DNA from: an uncultured Collinsella sp.
GTDB lineage: Bacteria > Actinomycetota > Coriobacteriia > Coriobacteriales > Coriobacteriaceae
Assembly: GCA_902493515.1 (NCBI GenBank)
Contig: CABUPE010000039.1
Location: 1-18,845, forward strand
DNA length: 18,845 bases
Reading direction: 5' to 3'
This document shows positions 7,746-15,704 of this stretch, one piece after another; the stretch's first letter is position 1; every line of letters begins with the position of its first letter. The notes below the pieces were generated by a model. It was given only the letters and a program-made list of their open reading frames with translations. It had not been told where the DNA came from and did no database searches. Made by a program: the position numbers and the translations under genes.

Positions 7746-9152
7746 CTATTCCATTTGTGATTTCGCTGCAGCGGCAAGCTGGGCCACGTAGTCCTTAAAC
7801 ACGCGGCCGCGCTCCTCATAGCCCGAGAACTCATCGAACGAAGAGCAGGCAGGAGAAAGTAAGATCACGTCACCACGGCTCGACAGCGAACGGGCGACGT
7901 CCACGGCGTCGCGTAGGTCATCCGCCTGGGCGATACCCACATCGCCATCGACATCGGCCTCGTCCATAGCGGCGGTGAAGCGCTCGCGCGCATCGCCAAA
8001 GCAGACGACCGAGCGCACGTTGTCCATAACGACGCGCGCGAAATCCGTGAGCGGCGTGCCCTTATCGTGGCCGCCGAGCAGCAAGATCACGTCGTCATCG
8101 GGAAATGCCGTCAGTGCCTTCTCGACCGCATCGGTGTTGGTCGCCTTGGAATCGTTGACGTAGCGCACGCCATCGATCTCGCCACAGGGCTCAACGCGGT
8201 GCTCCAGCGGCTGGAACGATGCCAAACCACGGCAAATGCCCTCGGGATCGGCACCGACGGCCAAAGCAGCCGTGGCAGCACATAGGGCATTGATGACATT
8301 GTGATGGCCCGAGATCTTGAGCTCGGAAGTGGCGACAAGCTGAGTCTCGACGCCCTTCAGGCGGACGACCAACTTGCCGTCACGCACAAAGGCGGCGTCT
8401 GCACCCTCGGGCTCGTCAAAAGCGACCTTGCAGATGCGGCGGCCCGGCATGTAGATGTACTCATCGAACTCATGGATGCCGGCATCCTCAACGTCGATAA
8501 CCACGAGGTCGTCGTCGACCATATTCTCGAACAACTTGATCTTGGCAAGCGCATAGTTCTTGTGGCTCTTGTGCCAGCCCAGGTGGTCGGGCGTGATGTT
8601 GAGCAGCACCGCCACGCGGGGGTGGAGCTCGGTTGTCGTAGCAATCTGATAGCTCGAGAGCTCAGCCACAAACCACTCGTTATGGGCTCGGCCGTCAATC
8701 TCGTTGACCGGCGGCTCGCCGATGTTGCCGACAGCAACGCTGGCCTCGCCGGCAGCCTTGAGCAGATAATCAGTCAGCGACGTGGTAGTCGTCTTGCCAT
8801 TGGTACCCGTGATGGCAATCCAGTTATCGGGCGACAGGCGATAGGCAAACTCGGGCTCACCCATAATCTGGGCGGCATGCTCGCGCCCGGCCTTAAAGAA
8901 GCCCGAGAACTCCGAGATGCCCGGGCACGTCACGCATACGTCATAGGCGCCCTCGACCTGTTCGGTCCCATAGACAAACGACGCACCAGCAGCCTCGAGC
9001 GCACGCGTGGCGTCATTGGGCTCAGAGGTGCCACCGCCATACACGGTAACGGCACTTACGCGCTCGGGATGTGCCAGCGCCCAGCGGGCGACATCGAGAC
9101 CGGATTTGCCCTGACCCAAAACGAGCAGGCTAAAGACATCAGCAAGAGGCAT
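7746..9152 (-). CDS. murD: UDP-MurNAc-L-alanine--D-glutamate ligase MurD
   Basis: MurD adds D-glutamate to UDP-MurNAc-L-Ala using ATP in the cytoplasm. The 468-aa protein starts with a short Rossmann-like segment (LVLGQGKSG), carries the Mur ligase P-loop GTNGKTTTT (116-124), AELSSYQ and LNITPDHLGWH in the central domain, and in the C-terminal domain FQPLEHRVE, NDSKATNTDA, LLLGGHDKGT and LLSPACSSFDEFSGYEERG. The last motif and the AELSSYQ segment are diagnostic for MurD among Mur ligases. It begins 9 nt after the mraY stop with no strong Shine-Dalgarno, so coupling is likely, and ends 8 nt before ftsW. Confidence 0.97.
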   Translation of the reverse strand: MPLADVFSLLVLGQGKSGLDVARWALAHPERVSAVTVYGGGTSEPNDATRALEAAGASFVYGTEQVEGAYDVCVTCPGISEFSGFFKAGREHAAQIMGEPEFAYRLSPDNWIAITGTNGKTTTTSLTDYLLKAAGEASVAVGNIGEPPVNEIDGRAHNEWFVAELSSYQIATTTELHPRVAVLLNITPDHLGWHKSHKNYALAKIKLFENMVDDDLVVIDVEDAGIHEFDEYIYMPGRRICKVAFDEPEGADAAFVRDGKLVVRLKGVETQLVATSELKISGHHNVINALCAATAALAVGADPEGICRGLASFQPLEHRVEPCGEIDGVRYVNDSKATNTDAVEKALTAFPDDDVILLLGGHDKGTPLTDFARVVMDNVRSVVCFGDARERFTAAMDEADVDGDVGIAQADDLRDAVDVARSLSSRGDVILLSPACSSFDEFSGYEERGRVFKDYVAQLAAAAKSQME

Positions 9153-9161
9153 GAAAGACCA

Positions 9162-10181
9162 CTATCCCAACTGGAAGAACAGGGCAAGGCCAACGGCACC
9201 AAAGGCAGCAGCGATAATCCAAAAACGGATGACGACCTTGGTCTCGGCCCAGCCCTTCTTTTCGAAATGATGATGGATGGGCGCCATAAGGAAGACGCGC
9301 TTGTGCGTAAAGTGGAAGTAGACAACCTGAATCATGACCGACAGGGTCTCAACGATAAACAGGCCGCCGATGATGAGGGAGACGACCTCGGTGTTGGTCA
9401 TGATGGACGTGCAGGCAAACGCGGCGCCCAGGGCAAGCGAGCCGGTATCGCCCATAAAGATGCTCGCCGGATAGCAGTTGAACCACAGAAAGCCCAAGCA
9501 GGCACCGGCACACGCGGTGCAGAAGATGGACAGGTTCACGTCTCCGTGCAAAAACGCCATGGCAGCCATGGCGAGCATGGCAATCATGGAGGTGCCGCCA
9601 GCAAGACCGTCAAGGCCATCGGTCAGGTTCACGGCATTAGAAAGACCGGCGATCATCAGCCAGCAAAAGACAATGTAGAGCCACGGGAACGAAAGGCCAC
9701 AGATGGTGGTCGAAAGAACACCGAGGTCAATCGTCAGGCCGCCGGGAAAACGAATCTCGGGGGCGACGCCGCACCAGTTGACGGCAAGTACCGTAAAGGT
9801 GACACAGATAATGGTTAGGCCGATCATCTTGGCATGGGGCGTCAGACCGAGCGAGCGCCCATGCGTAACGGAGGTCAGGTCGTCGATCAGGCCCAGCACG
9901 CCGGTCGCCAGCGTGGCGAGCAGCACGAGCACGAGCTCGGTGGTGAGCTTGCCCATCAGCAGGCAGGTCAGCGAGATCGCGACGAGGATGACAACGCCAC
10001 CCATGGTGGGCGTTCCCTGCTTAACCAAATGACGCTTGGGGCCGTCGGCACGAACCTGCTGGCCGATACCCTCGACCTTGAGCAGCTTGATCCACCACGG
10101 CATGAGCAGCAGCGCAATGGCAGCGGCGATGCCAAGCCCCAAAAAAGCCTGATACGTTGGATACGAGGGATTGCCGAACAT
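9162..10181 (-). CDS. mraY: Phospho-N-acetylmuramoyl-pentapeptide-transferase MraY
   Basis: MraY is the integral membrane enzyme that transfers phospho-MurNAc-pentapeptide to undecaprenyl phosphate, making lipid I. The 339-aa product is hydrophobic, with about ten predicted membrane helices. It shows the family motifs in order: GTPTMGG (57-62), the Mg-binding DD pair in LIDDLTSVTHGRSLGL (about 100-101), NLTDGLDGLAGG (185-196), NCYPASIFMGDTGS (235-248, including the catalytic-type Asp), and the HHH loop in MAPIHHHFEKKGW (303-305). It starts 3 nt after the murF stop without a clear Shine-Dalgarno of its own, and precedes murD by 9 nt. Confidence 0.98.
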   Translation of the reverse strand: MFGNPSYPTYQAFLGLGIAAAIALLLMPWWIKLLKVEGIGQQVRADGPKRHLVKQGTPTMGGVVILVAISLTCLLMGKLTTELVLVLLATLATGVLGLIDDLTSVTHGRSLGLTPHAKMIGLTIICVTFTVLAVNWCGVAPEIRFPGGLTIDLGVLSTTICGLSFPWLYIVFCWLMIAGLSNAVNLTDGLDGLAGGTSMIAMLAMAAMAFLHGDVNLSIFCTACAGACLGFLWFNCYPASIFMGDTGSLALGAAFACTSIMTNTEVVSLIIGGLFIVETLSVMIQVVYFHFTHKRVFLMAPIHHHFEKKGWAETKVVIRFWIIAAAFGAVGLALFFQLG

Positions 10182-10184
10182 GGG

Positions 10185-11609
10185 CTAGCACACACCTTCC
10201 ACAAAGCGGTCGAGCTCAACAAAGCGGGAACCCTTGACCAGTACAACATCATGTTTTTCAAGCGCGCCGCCCATGCGGTCGAGCACCTGCTGATAATCGG
10301 AGAACACCTGGATGCGGTCCTCGTCCATGCCCATCATGCGCGCGGCATCGGCCATAAGCTGGGCCAGCTCACCACCCACGCACGCCAGCATGTCGAGCTT
10401 CTTGGCGGCGGCATAGGCGCCCACGAGCTCATGCATGCGAGGAGCCTCATCGCCCATCTCGCCCATCTCGCCCAGGATCGCCATACGAGACCCCGTGCAC
10501 GAAAGCGAGCACAGCAGATCGAGGCCAGCAGCCATGGATTCGGCACTGGCGTTATAGGAATCGTCAATGACGCGGGCACCGCTCTTGGCGCGCTTGATCT
10601 CCTGGCGGTGACCGGTGATCGTGAGGCCTCTAAAGGCAGCATCGATCTGCTCGGGCGTCACGCCCAGGCGATAGGCAACTGCAGCGGCCTTAACGGCATT
10701 TGGGACGGACTGCACGCCGGGGATGGCAAGCATGGTATCGGTCGTCTCACCCTGGCCAAAATCGAGCGTAAAGACCGGACGGCCCTCGTCATCAACACGA
10801 ATGTCGCGGGCACGGACCTCATCATCGTCCGAGACGCCGGCCAGCATCACGTCGATACCAGCAGGCTGGGCGAACGTATCGCGAATGAACGGCGTAAAGT
10901 CGTCCTCACCGCCCAAAACCAGCAGCGGCAAGAAGTCGCCGGCGGCGCACATACCCTGGACAATCTCGGCCTTAGCGCGGGCGATGTTCTCGCGGCTACC
11001 CAAAATGCCGATATGAGAGGTACCAATCTTGCTCACGATGGCAAGGTTGGGATTGGCGGACTGGGACAGGCGCTCAATCTCGTGGAAATGGTTCATGCCC
11101 ATCTCGAGCACCAGGACCTCGGTATCGGCCGGAGCGGAAAGCACCGTGAGCGGCATGCCGATCAGGTTATTGAAATTGCCCTTGGTGGCCCAGACACGAT
11201 AGCGCTTGGCGAGCACGGCGGCGAGCACGTCCTTGGTCGTCGTCTTGCCGATGGAACCGGTAATACCAACGACCAGGCAGCCAAGCTCCAGGCGATACGC
11301 GTGCGCCAAACGCAGCAGAAACTCCTCGGGATCATCGGTCAGCAAGATGGCACAGCCCTTGTCCTGCGCCAGCGAGACCAGCTCGGCCTCGGGCTCACGC
11401 GTCATCACGACGGCGCCGGCACCCGACTGGACGGCACGGGAAGCAAAATCATTGCCGTCGACGTTTTCACCGGGAAAGGCGACGAAAATCGTCCCTTCCT
11501 CGACCTGGCGCGAGTCGATAACGCACCCGCGGCATACCCGATCGGCTTCTCCCGTCACGGTTCGGGCCCCTGTTGCGGCCGCGAGGTTGTTGACGGCGAT
11601 CTCTATCAT
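10185..11609 (-). CDS. murF: UDP-MurNAc-tripeptide--D-Ala-D-Ala ligase MurF
   Basis: MurF adds D-Ala-D-Ala to UDP-MurNAc-tripeptide, the last cytoplasmic precursor step. The 474-aa protein has the N-terminal CVIDSRQVEEGTIFVAFPGE segment of MurE/MurF enzymes, the P-loop GSIGKTTT (118-125), NFNNLIGMPLTVL, LEMGMNHFHEIERLS, and in the C-terminal domain DDSYNASAESM and ILGEMGEMG. MurF rather than MurE is indicated by the NFNN-IG-PLT motif, by EMGMN, and by the absence of the MurE DNPR/DNPA amino-acid binding motif. A GGGGAG Shine-Dalgarno lies 5 nt upstream of the ATG. It is preceded by a 126-bp gap where murE usually lies. Confidence 0.96.
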   Translation of the reverse strand: MIEIAVNNLAAATGARTVTGEADRVCRGCVIDSRQVEEGTIFVAFPGENVDGNDFASRAVQSGAGAVVMTREPEAELVSLAQDKGCAILLTDDPEEFLLRLAHAYRLELGCLVVGITGSIGKTTTKDVLAAVLAKRYRVWATKGNFNNLIGMPLTVLSAPADTEVLVLEMGMNHFHEIERLSQSANPNLAIVSKIGTSHIGILGSRENIARAKAEIVQGMCAAGDFLPLLVLGGEDDFTPFIRDTFAQPAGIDVMLAGVSDDDEVRARDIRVDDEGRPVFTLDFGQGETTDTMLAIPGVQSVPNAVKAAAVAYRLGVTPEQIDAAFRGLTITGHRQEIKRAKSGARVIDDSYNASAESMAAGLDLLCSLSCTGSRMAILGEMGEMGDEAPRMHELVGAYAAAKKLDMLACVGGELAQLMADAARMMGMDEDRIQVFSDYQQVLDRMGGALEKHDVVLVKGSRFVELDRFVEGVC

Positions 11610-11735
11610 TGCAGCTCCCCTGTAAACCTAATAATGCTATCGGCGTATTGTATCCCAGCGCCGCACATGCGTGGTGCAGGGCATGTGAACACCCTCATAT
11701 GGGACAACAAACCACGCCCCAAAGATTGTAACCCC
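11610..11735 (-). promoter_or_regulatory. ftsI-murF intergenic region with inverted repeat and possible murF promoter
   Basis: This 126-bp gap breaks the otherwise tight operon. On the minus strand a TACAAT hexamer (11647-11652, 5/6 to the -10 consensus) lies about 38 nt upstream of the murF ATG, but I see no convincing -35 at 16-18 bp. Just upstream is a perfect 7-bp inverted repeat CACATGC/GCATGTG (11664-11670 and 11681-11687, 10-nt spacer), which could be an operator or a leader hairpin. It has no U-tract, so it is not an obvious terminator. An internal promoter for murF is plausible but unproven. Confidence 0.3.
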
Positions 11736-13601
11736 CTACCTCGTGCGCGGGATACCCAGCACGTCGAGCGCGTTGGCCATAATGGACTGGAACGGCACCG
11801 CAGCGGCATCTGAGCCGCTCGGCGTTCCGTCGAGCGTGATATAGCACAGCACCTTGGGCGATTGTGCCGGTGCAAAGCCCATAAAGGACGACATGTAGTT
11901 CTCCTTGAGGTAGCCGCCGTTCTCGTCGGCACGTTCGGCCGTACCGGTCTTACCCGCTACGTCATAGCCGTCAACCGCGCCGCCAACGCCCGTTCCCTCG
12001 GACACGACCGTCTGCATGCACGATGTCACCTGGGATGCGGCGTCCTCCGAAATCGCGCGCTCGCCTTCGCCCCAGTCCTTCTCGTCGCCTTTGCTGGACT
12101 TATAGAAGTGCGGTGTCATCATCACGCCGCTGTTGGCGATGCCGCCCACGGCACGTGCGATCTCAATCGGCGAGACAGACAGTGCCTGTCCAAAGCTCAT
12201 CGAGCCCAGCGTGGCGCCGTCATACTGGTCACGCTCCTTGACGATACCCAGGCTCTCGCCCGGAAAATCTACACCAGAGCTGTGACCGATGCCCCACTTG
12301 TCCACATAGGTGGCAAAGTCGTCGGCACCGATCTTGCGCCCCACCAGGACAAAGCCCACGTTGGACGAACGGCGCATCATCTCGCGCACATCCATGGTCA
12401 TGGCGTAGTCGCGCTTGTCGGCATCGGTGACGGTATCGTCGCCCACCTTGATGCTCGCCGGCACCTCAAACGACGTACTCGATCGCACGACACCCAAGTC
12501 GAAGCCGGCGCCCGCCACGAGCGTCTTAAAGACCGAGCCGGGCTCGTAGGCGTCGGTGACCAGGCGCAAGTTCATATCCTCGGTCTTGGCGTTTTCCAGA
12601 TCGGTCTGGTCGTAAGTCGGATACGAGCAGGCTGCCAAGATCTCGCCTGTCGTAGGATCGGTGACCAGCGCCGAGCCGTTCTTGGCCTTTGTCTTCTCGA
12701 CAGCCTCTGCCAGGGCATCCTCGGCCGCACGCTGGATATTGACGTCGAGCGTCGTCACAATATCAACGCCGTCGACCGCAGCCACCTTTTTATAGGCACC
12801 GCCCGCGATATAGCTGCCGTCCCTCGCGCGCTCGCGTACGAGAGAACCGTTCGTGCCGGTCAGAAGCTTGTTGTATTGCTTTTCGAGACCCGTCAAGCCG
12901 TCGTTGTCTACATTCACTACACCCAGCACCTGCGATGCCAGATTGCCGTATGGATATACGCGCTTCATGGCCTGCTCAAAAAGCACGCCGGGCAGGTTCT
13001 TCTTCTCCAGCGCCGCAACATCGTCTTCGTCCACCTGGCGCTTGATATACACCCAGGTTCCATCGGACTCAACGAGCTTGCGGCAGGTCTTTTTATCGAT
13101 TCCAGTTGCCTTGACCAGCGCCGACACCGTCTTGTCAACATCCTCGACAAGCTGCGGGTTCACGGCGATGTTGCGACATTCGACTGACGACGCCAGCACG
13201 TTACCGTTGCGGTCGTAGATGGTGCCACGTTTGGCATAGAGGGTCTGCGCAAGCAGGCGGCGCGCATCGGCACGCTCGCGCAGTTTATCGGCTTCGACAA
13301 TTTGATAGTCGGCAAGGCGAAAGACGCCCAAGCCCAAGCCAAGCCCGATGAAGCCCATGACGGCTTTGCGGCGAGGCAGAGGCGCGCCTGTGAGCCATTC
13401 GGTCGACGAACTCTTGCGCGACCTGGTGTTATGCACTTGAGGGCCGCCCGAGCCGCGAAGTCGCGACGCCGGGTCGTTGCCACGGGACTGCCCGGCGTTG
13501 TAAGATTGCCGACCCGTTCCTTGATAACCAGAACGTCCCCGCGACGAGGGACGTCCAGAACCGCGGCCCCCATCGGAACCGCGGCGATAGTCATTTGTCA
13601 T
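11736..13601 (-). CDS. ftsI: Class B penicillin-binding protein, septal transpeptidase FtsI (PBP3/PBP2B type)
   Basis: FtsI is the septal D,D-transpeptidase that cross-links peptidoglycan with its partner FtsW. The 621-aa product has a Gly/Arg/Ser-rich cytoplasmic tail (1-78), one transmembrane helix (about 80-97), a pedestal domain starting with YAKRGTIYDRNGNVLA (122-137), and a transpeptidase domain. The penicillin-binding motifs are SVFK (Ser356 nucleophile, Lys359), SSN (412-414) and KTG (551-553, in AGKTGTAE). No PASTA repeats follow the transpeptidase domain. It starts 17 nt after the upstream ftsL-like gene with only a weak ribosome site. Linkage to ftsW and mraY supports the septal role over an elongation PBP2. 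Confidence 0.95.
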   Translation of the reverse strand: MTNDYRRGSDGGRGSGRPSSRGRSGYQGTGRQSYNAGQSRGNDPASRLRGSGGPQVHNTRSRKSSSTEWLTGAPLPRRKAVMGFIGLGLGLGVFRLADYQIVEADKLRERADARRLLAQTLYAKRGTIYDRNGNVLASSVECRNIAVNPQLVEDVDKTVSALVKATGIDKKTCRKLVESDGTWVYIKRQVDEDDVAALEKKNLPGVLFEQAMKRVYPYGNLASQVLGVVNVDNDGLTGLEKQYNKLLTGTNGSLVRERARDGSYIAGGAYKKVAAVDGVDIVTTLDVNIQRAAEDALAEAVEKTKAKNGSALVTDPTTGEILAACSYPTYDQTDLENAKTEDMNLRLVTDAYEPGSVFKTLVAGAGFDLGVVRSSTSFEVPASIKVGDDTVTDADKRDYAMTMDVREMMRRSSNVGFVLVGRKIGADDFATYVDKWGIGHSSGVDFPGESLGIVKERDQYDGATLGSMSFGQALSVSPIEIARAVGGIANSGVMMTPHFYKSSKGDEKDWGEGERAISEDAASQVTSCMQTVVSEGTGVGGAVDGYDVAGKTGTAERADENGGYLKENYMSSFMGFAPAQSPKVLCYITLDGTPSGSDAAAVPFQSIMANALDVLGIPRTR

Positions 13602-13618
13602 ACTCAGCTACCGTCTTG

Positions 13619-14089
13619 CTACTGAGCGGTCGCGGTCGCGTTGGCGCCCGCGGCTGCATCCTGCGAAAAGTCAAGTGTAACGCTCTCGCTGGGCTCCACC
13701 ATGCCATAAGCGCCCGCAAGGTCGCGAATGCGCGTGTCGGCGCCATAGACCGAATGCATGACCTCCAGGTCGGAGCTCTCATCGGTCGCCTTTTCGAGCG
13801 TGTTGGTAAGCTCGGCGTTGCTGTTGAGCACCTGGGCCGTAACGCCGGCAAGCGCCACGCGGGCGACGCCGATCGTCATGAAGATAGCCGCAATGATGCA
13901 AAACGTTTTAAGAACGCTCATGAAAACCGGGCTTACCGCCTGGTTTGCCTGACGGCCCGCGCCCGTGTAGACATCAAAGCGCGGCGTGCGCTGCTCACGG
14001 GGAGCAACGGGGGCCTGCGGCGTCTCACGATAGGCGGGCATGGCGTTCATATCATAGGCGAGTGCTGCGCTTGAAGTGTTGTAGCCCAT
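13619..14089 (-). CDS. ftsL: FtsL/DivIC-like bitopic cell division protein
   Basis: FtsL-type proteins are small bitopic divisome factors that pair with a FtsB/DivIC protein and activate FtsW-FtsI. The 156-aa product has a Pro/Arg-rich cytoplasmic tail (1-55) and one transmembrane helix (about 57-79). A short coiled-coil-prone stretch (about 83-112) follows, then RIRDLAGAYGMVEPSE (120-135), which resembles the membrane-distal segment ending in GMV of FtsL proteins, then an Ala-rich tail. Sequence conservation in this family is poor, so the call rests mainly on topology and on the position between rsmH and ftsI, where ftsL almost always sits. The ATG at 14089 has GGGAGG 9 nt upstream. A 90-bp gap separates it from rsmH. 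Confidence 0.82.
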   Translation of the reverse strand: MGYNTSSAALAYDMNAMPAYRETPQAPVAPREQRTPRFDVYTGAGRQANQAVSPVFMSVLKTFCIIAAIFMTIGVARVALAGVTAQVLNSNAELTNTLEKATDESSDLEVMHSVYGADTRIRDLAGAYGMVEPSESVTLDFSQDAAAGANATATAQ

Positions 14090-14179
14090 GATATGCCGCC
14101 TCCCATCCCGAGTACGTTGGTAGTGTGTTTAAGCTTCGTTTATGGTGCGAGCGGGAGGTCCAATATCGCGCGGTCACGC

Positions 14180-15145
14180 CTACAGACGCTGCGCCACGCG
14201 GATTTTGGCTGATCTCGCCCGAGGGTTGCGCTCAACCTCATCAGGCTGGGCAACCAGGGGTTTGCGGGTGATGACCTTGAGTATCGGCACGTTGCCGCAC
14301 ACGCACACCGGAATCTCCGGCGGACACGTGCACCCCTGGCTCATCTCCTTAAAGTGGTTCTTTACGATACGGTCCTCGAGCGAGTGATACGAGATGACGC
14401 AGATACGTCCGCCCGGGTTGAGCCACCTGGTGGCGGCATCAAGCCCTCGTTCGAGCACATCGAGCTCGTGATTGACCTCGATGCGAATGGCCTGGAAACT
14501 TTTCTTGGCTGGGTGTCCACCATGCCGACGAGCGGCAGCCGGGATACCCGCCTTGATGATCTCGACAAATTGGCCGGTGGTTTCGATCGGTTCTTGCTCG
14601 CGGCGGCGCACGATCTCGCGCGCGATCTGCGAGGCGAACTTCTCTTCGCCGTAGACGCGTAGAATCCGGGCGAGGTCGTGTTCGTTATAGGTGTTGATGA
14701 CCTCAGCTGCGTTTATGGTGTTATTACCCGGATCCATCCGCATGTCCAATGGGGCGTCCTCGTTATACGAAAAGCCCCTGCCAGGGATATCGAGTTGCGG
14801 TGACGAAACGCCCAAATCGAACAGGAAGCCATCGACCCCGGGCACCTCGGCCGAGCAAAGCAGCTCGTCCAAGTCGCCGAAGTTGCCCTTCAGCAGCTGG
14901 TGCGGAACGCCGGGAACCTCGCGGTCCAGACGGGCGCCAGCGGCCTCGAGGGCCATGTCGTCCTGATCGACGCCGAGCAAAAGGCCCGTCTCCCCCACCT
15001 GCGCGGCCATCTTTACCGAATGGCCGGCACCGCCAAGGGTGCAATCGCAGACAACGGAGCCGCTCTTTAGCCGCAGCGACTCAAGCACTTCGCCGAGCAT
15101 GACAGGTTCATGCCGATATTCTTGTGTCAAGATCCCACGCTCCAT
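14180..15145 (-). CDS. rsmH: 16S rRNA (cytosine(1402)-N(4))-methyltransferase RsmH (MraW)
   Basis: RsmH methylates N4 of C1402 in 16S rRNA using S-adenosylmethionine and is a fixed member of dcw clusters. The 321-aa protein begins with YRHEPVMLGEVLESL, carries the SAM-binding loop DCTLGGAGHS (34-43), LFDLGVSSPQLD (108-119), RGFSYNEDAPLDMRMD, KKSFQAIRIEVN, and ISYHSLEDRIVK (251-262). A cysteine cluster CTCPPEIPVCVC (272-283) follows, as in many Gram-positive homologues. It starts 20 nt after the mraZ stop with only a weak ribosome site, consistent with coupling to mraZ. Confidence 0.97.
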   Translation of the reverse strand: MERGILTQEYRHEPVMLGEVLESLRLKSGSVVCDCTLGGAGHSVKMAAQVGETGLLLGVDQDDMALEAAGARLDREVPGVPHQLLKGNFGDLDELLCSAEVPGVDGFLFDLGVSSPQLDIPGRGFSYNEDAPLDMRMDPGNNTINAAEVINTYNEHDLARILRVYGEEKFASQIAREIVRRREQEPIETTGQFVEIIKAGIPAAARRHGGHPAKKSFQAIRIEVNHELDVLERGLDAATRWLNPGGRICVISYHSLEDRIVKNHFKEMSQGCTCPPEIPVCVCGNVPILKVITRKPLVAQPDEVERNPRARSAKIRVAQRL

Positions 15146-15165
15146 CCGTTACCCGTGCCTTGCCC

Positions 15166-15600
15166 TTACGAGAAGAAGAGGTCCAGCAGGGCCTCATCGT
15201 CATCGTCCTCATCGGCCGCGGCGCGATCCCAAACCTCAAGGTGGTCGTAGTTGCCCACAACCGTGACCTCGCGGTCGAGGTTCGCCTGCTTGCGGAGAGA
15301 CTCGGAAAGACCGATACGACCGGCACTGTCCACATCCATCGACGTGGTGCGCTTGTTGATCGCCCTCATGAGCTTCTGGTCATTAATGTCACGCGGGTTA
15401 AAACCCTCGTGGCCCTCACGACCCGCGAAGAGTCCTTCGACCCACTTATCGAAGGCCTCGGCAGAGAACACGTACAGAGCATCGACATCCAGGGCTTTGA
15501 ACACGCGAACGTGCTCTCCAAGCTCCTCGCGAAGGGGTGCAGGCAGGGACAGACGACCTTTTGCATCGAGATTGCGCTCGTATGCACCAGTCATTCCCAT
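15166..15600 (-). CDS. mraZ: Transcriptional regulator MraZ
   Basis: MraZ is a DNA-binding protein built from two AbrB-like swapped-hairpin domains that regulates the dcw operon it heads. The 144-aa product has the paired motifs DAKGRLSLP (12-20) and DSAGRIGL (91-98), one per domain, and ends the second domain with VGNYDHLEVWD. A short acidic tail EDDDDE follows. The ATG at 15600 is chosen because GGAGG lies 6 nt upstream; the ATG two codons later would be 12 nt away. Upstream lie a good sigma70-type promoter and G-rich TGGGG direct repeats that resemble MraZ boxes reported in E. coli, so autoregulation is likely (inference). Confidence 0.97.
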   Translation of the reverse strand: MGMTGAYERNLDAKGRLSLPAPLREELGEHVRVFKALDVDALYVFSAEAFDKWVEGLFAGREGHEGFNPRDINDQKLMRAINKRTTSMDVDSAGRIGLSESLRKQANLDREVTVVGNYDHLEVWDRAAADEDDDDEALLDLFFS

Positions 15601-15636
15601 GTGCGCCCTCCCCTCGGTTACTCAGATGGCACGTAC

Positions 15637-15653
15637 GCGGGGAACCACCCCGC
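15637..15653 (-). repeat. Dyad 2 in mraZ leader (GGGG-TGGTT-CCCC)
   Basis: On the minus strand GCGGGGTGGTTCCCCGC is a perfect 6-bp inverted repeat with a 5-nt centre. It shares the core GGGG-YGGTT-CCCC with dyad 1, which lies 37 bp upstream. It would fall about +9 to +25 of the predicted mraZ transcript. It could be a second operator half or a leader hairpin. It has no U-tract, so it is not a terminator. Confidence 0.6.
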
Positions 15654-15668
15654 CTGTCGACGTCATTA

Positions 15669-15697
15669 ATAATATGGGGAACCGCCCCATTTTTCAA
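15669..15697 (-). promoter_or_regulatory. Promoter of mraZ / dcw operon (sigma70 type)
   Basis: On the minus strand TTGAAA (15692-15697, 5/6 to the -35 consensus) and TATTAT (15669-15674, 5/6 to the -10 consensus) are separated by exactly 17 bp. Transcription would start near 15662, giving a leader of about 62 nt before the mraZ ATG. The spacer is filled by the perfect dyad ATGGGG-CGGTT-CCCCAT, a position where a bound protein would block or modulate RNA polymerase. This is the best promoter match I see in the window. Confidence 0.75.
15674..15690 (-). repeat. Dyad 1 within the mraZ promoter spacer (candidate operator)
   Basis: ATGGGGCGGTTCCCCAT (minus strand) is a perfect 6-bp inverted repeat with a 5-nt centre that lies between the -35 and -10 elements. 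Its 13-base core differs by one base from that of dyad 2 (15637-15653). Two near-identical dyads 37 bp apart in a promoter suggest an operator pair; the binding protein is unknown. MraZ is possible because the left arm includes TGGGG. Confidence 0.6.
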
Positions 15698-15704
15698 CAC
15701 CTTT

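Noticed and set aside
8301..9818. 505-aa open frame on the plus strand across murD and mraY
   Set aside because: Antisense to murD and mraY, with compositionally biased translation and no recognisable motif.
9834..11813. 659-aa open frame on the plus strand across murF and mraY
   Set aside because: It is fully antisense to two genes with clear catalytic motifs, its translation is rich in His/Gly/Gln/Asp without domain features, and no ribosome site is visible. It is a shadow of GC-rich codon use.
11862..13187. 441-aa open frame on the plus strand opposite ftsI
   Set aside because: Antisense to the FtsI transpeptidase domain; no ribosome site or domain.
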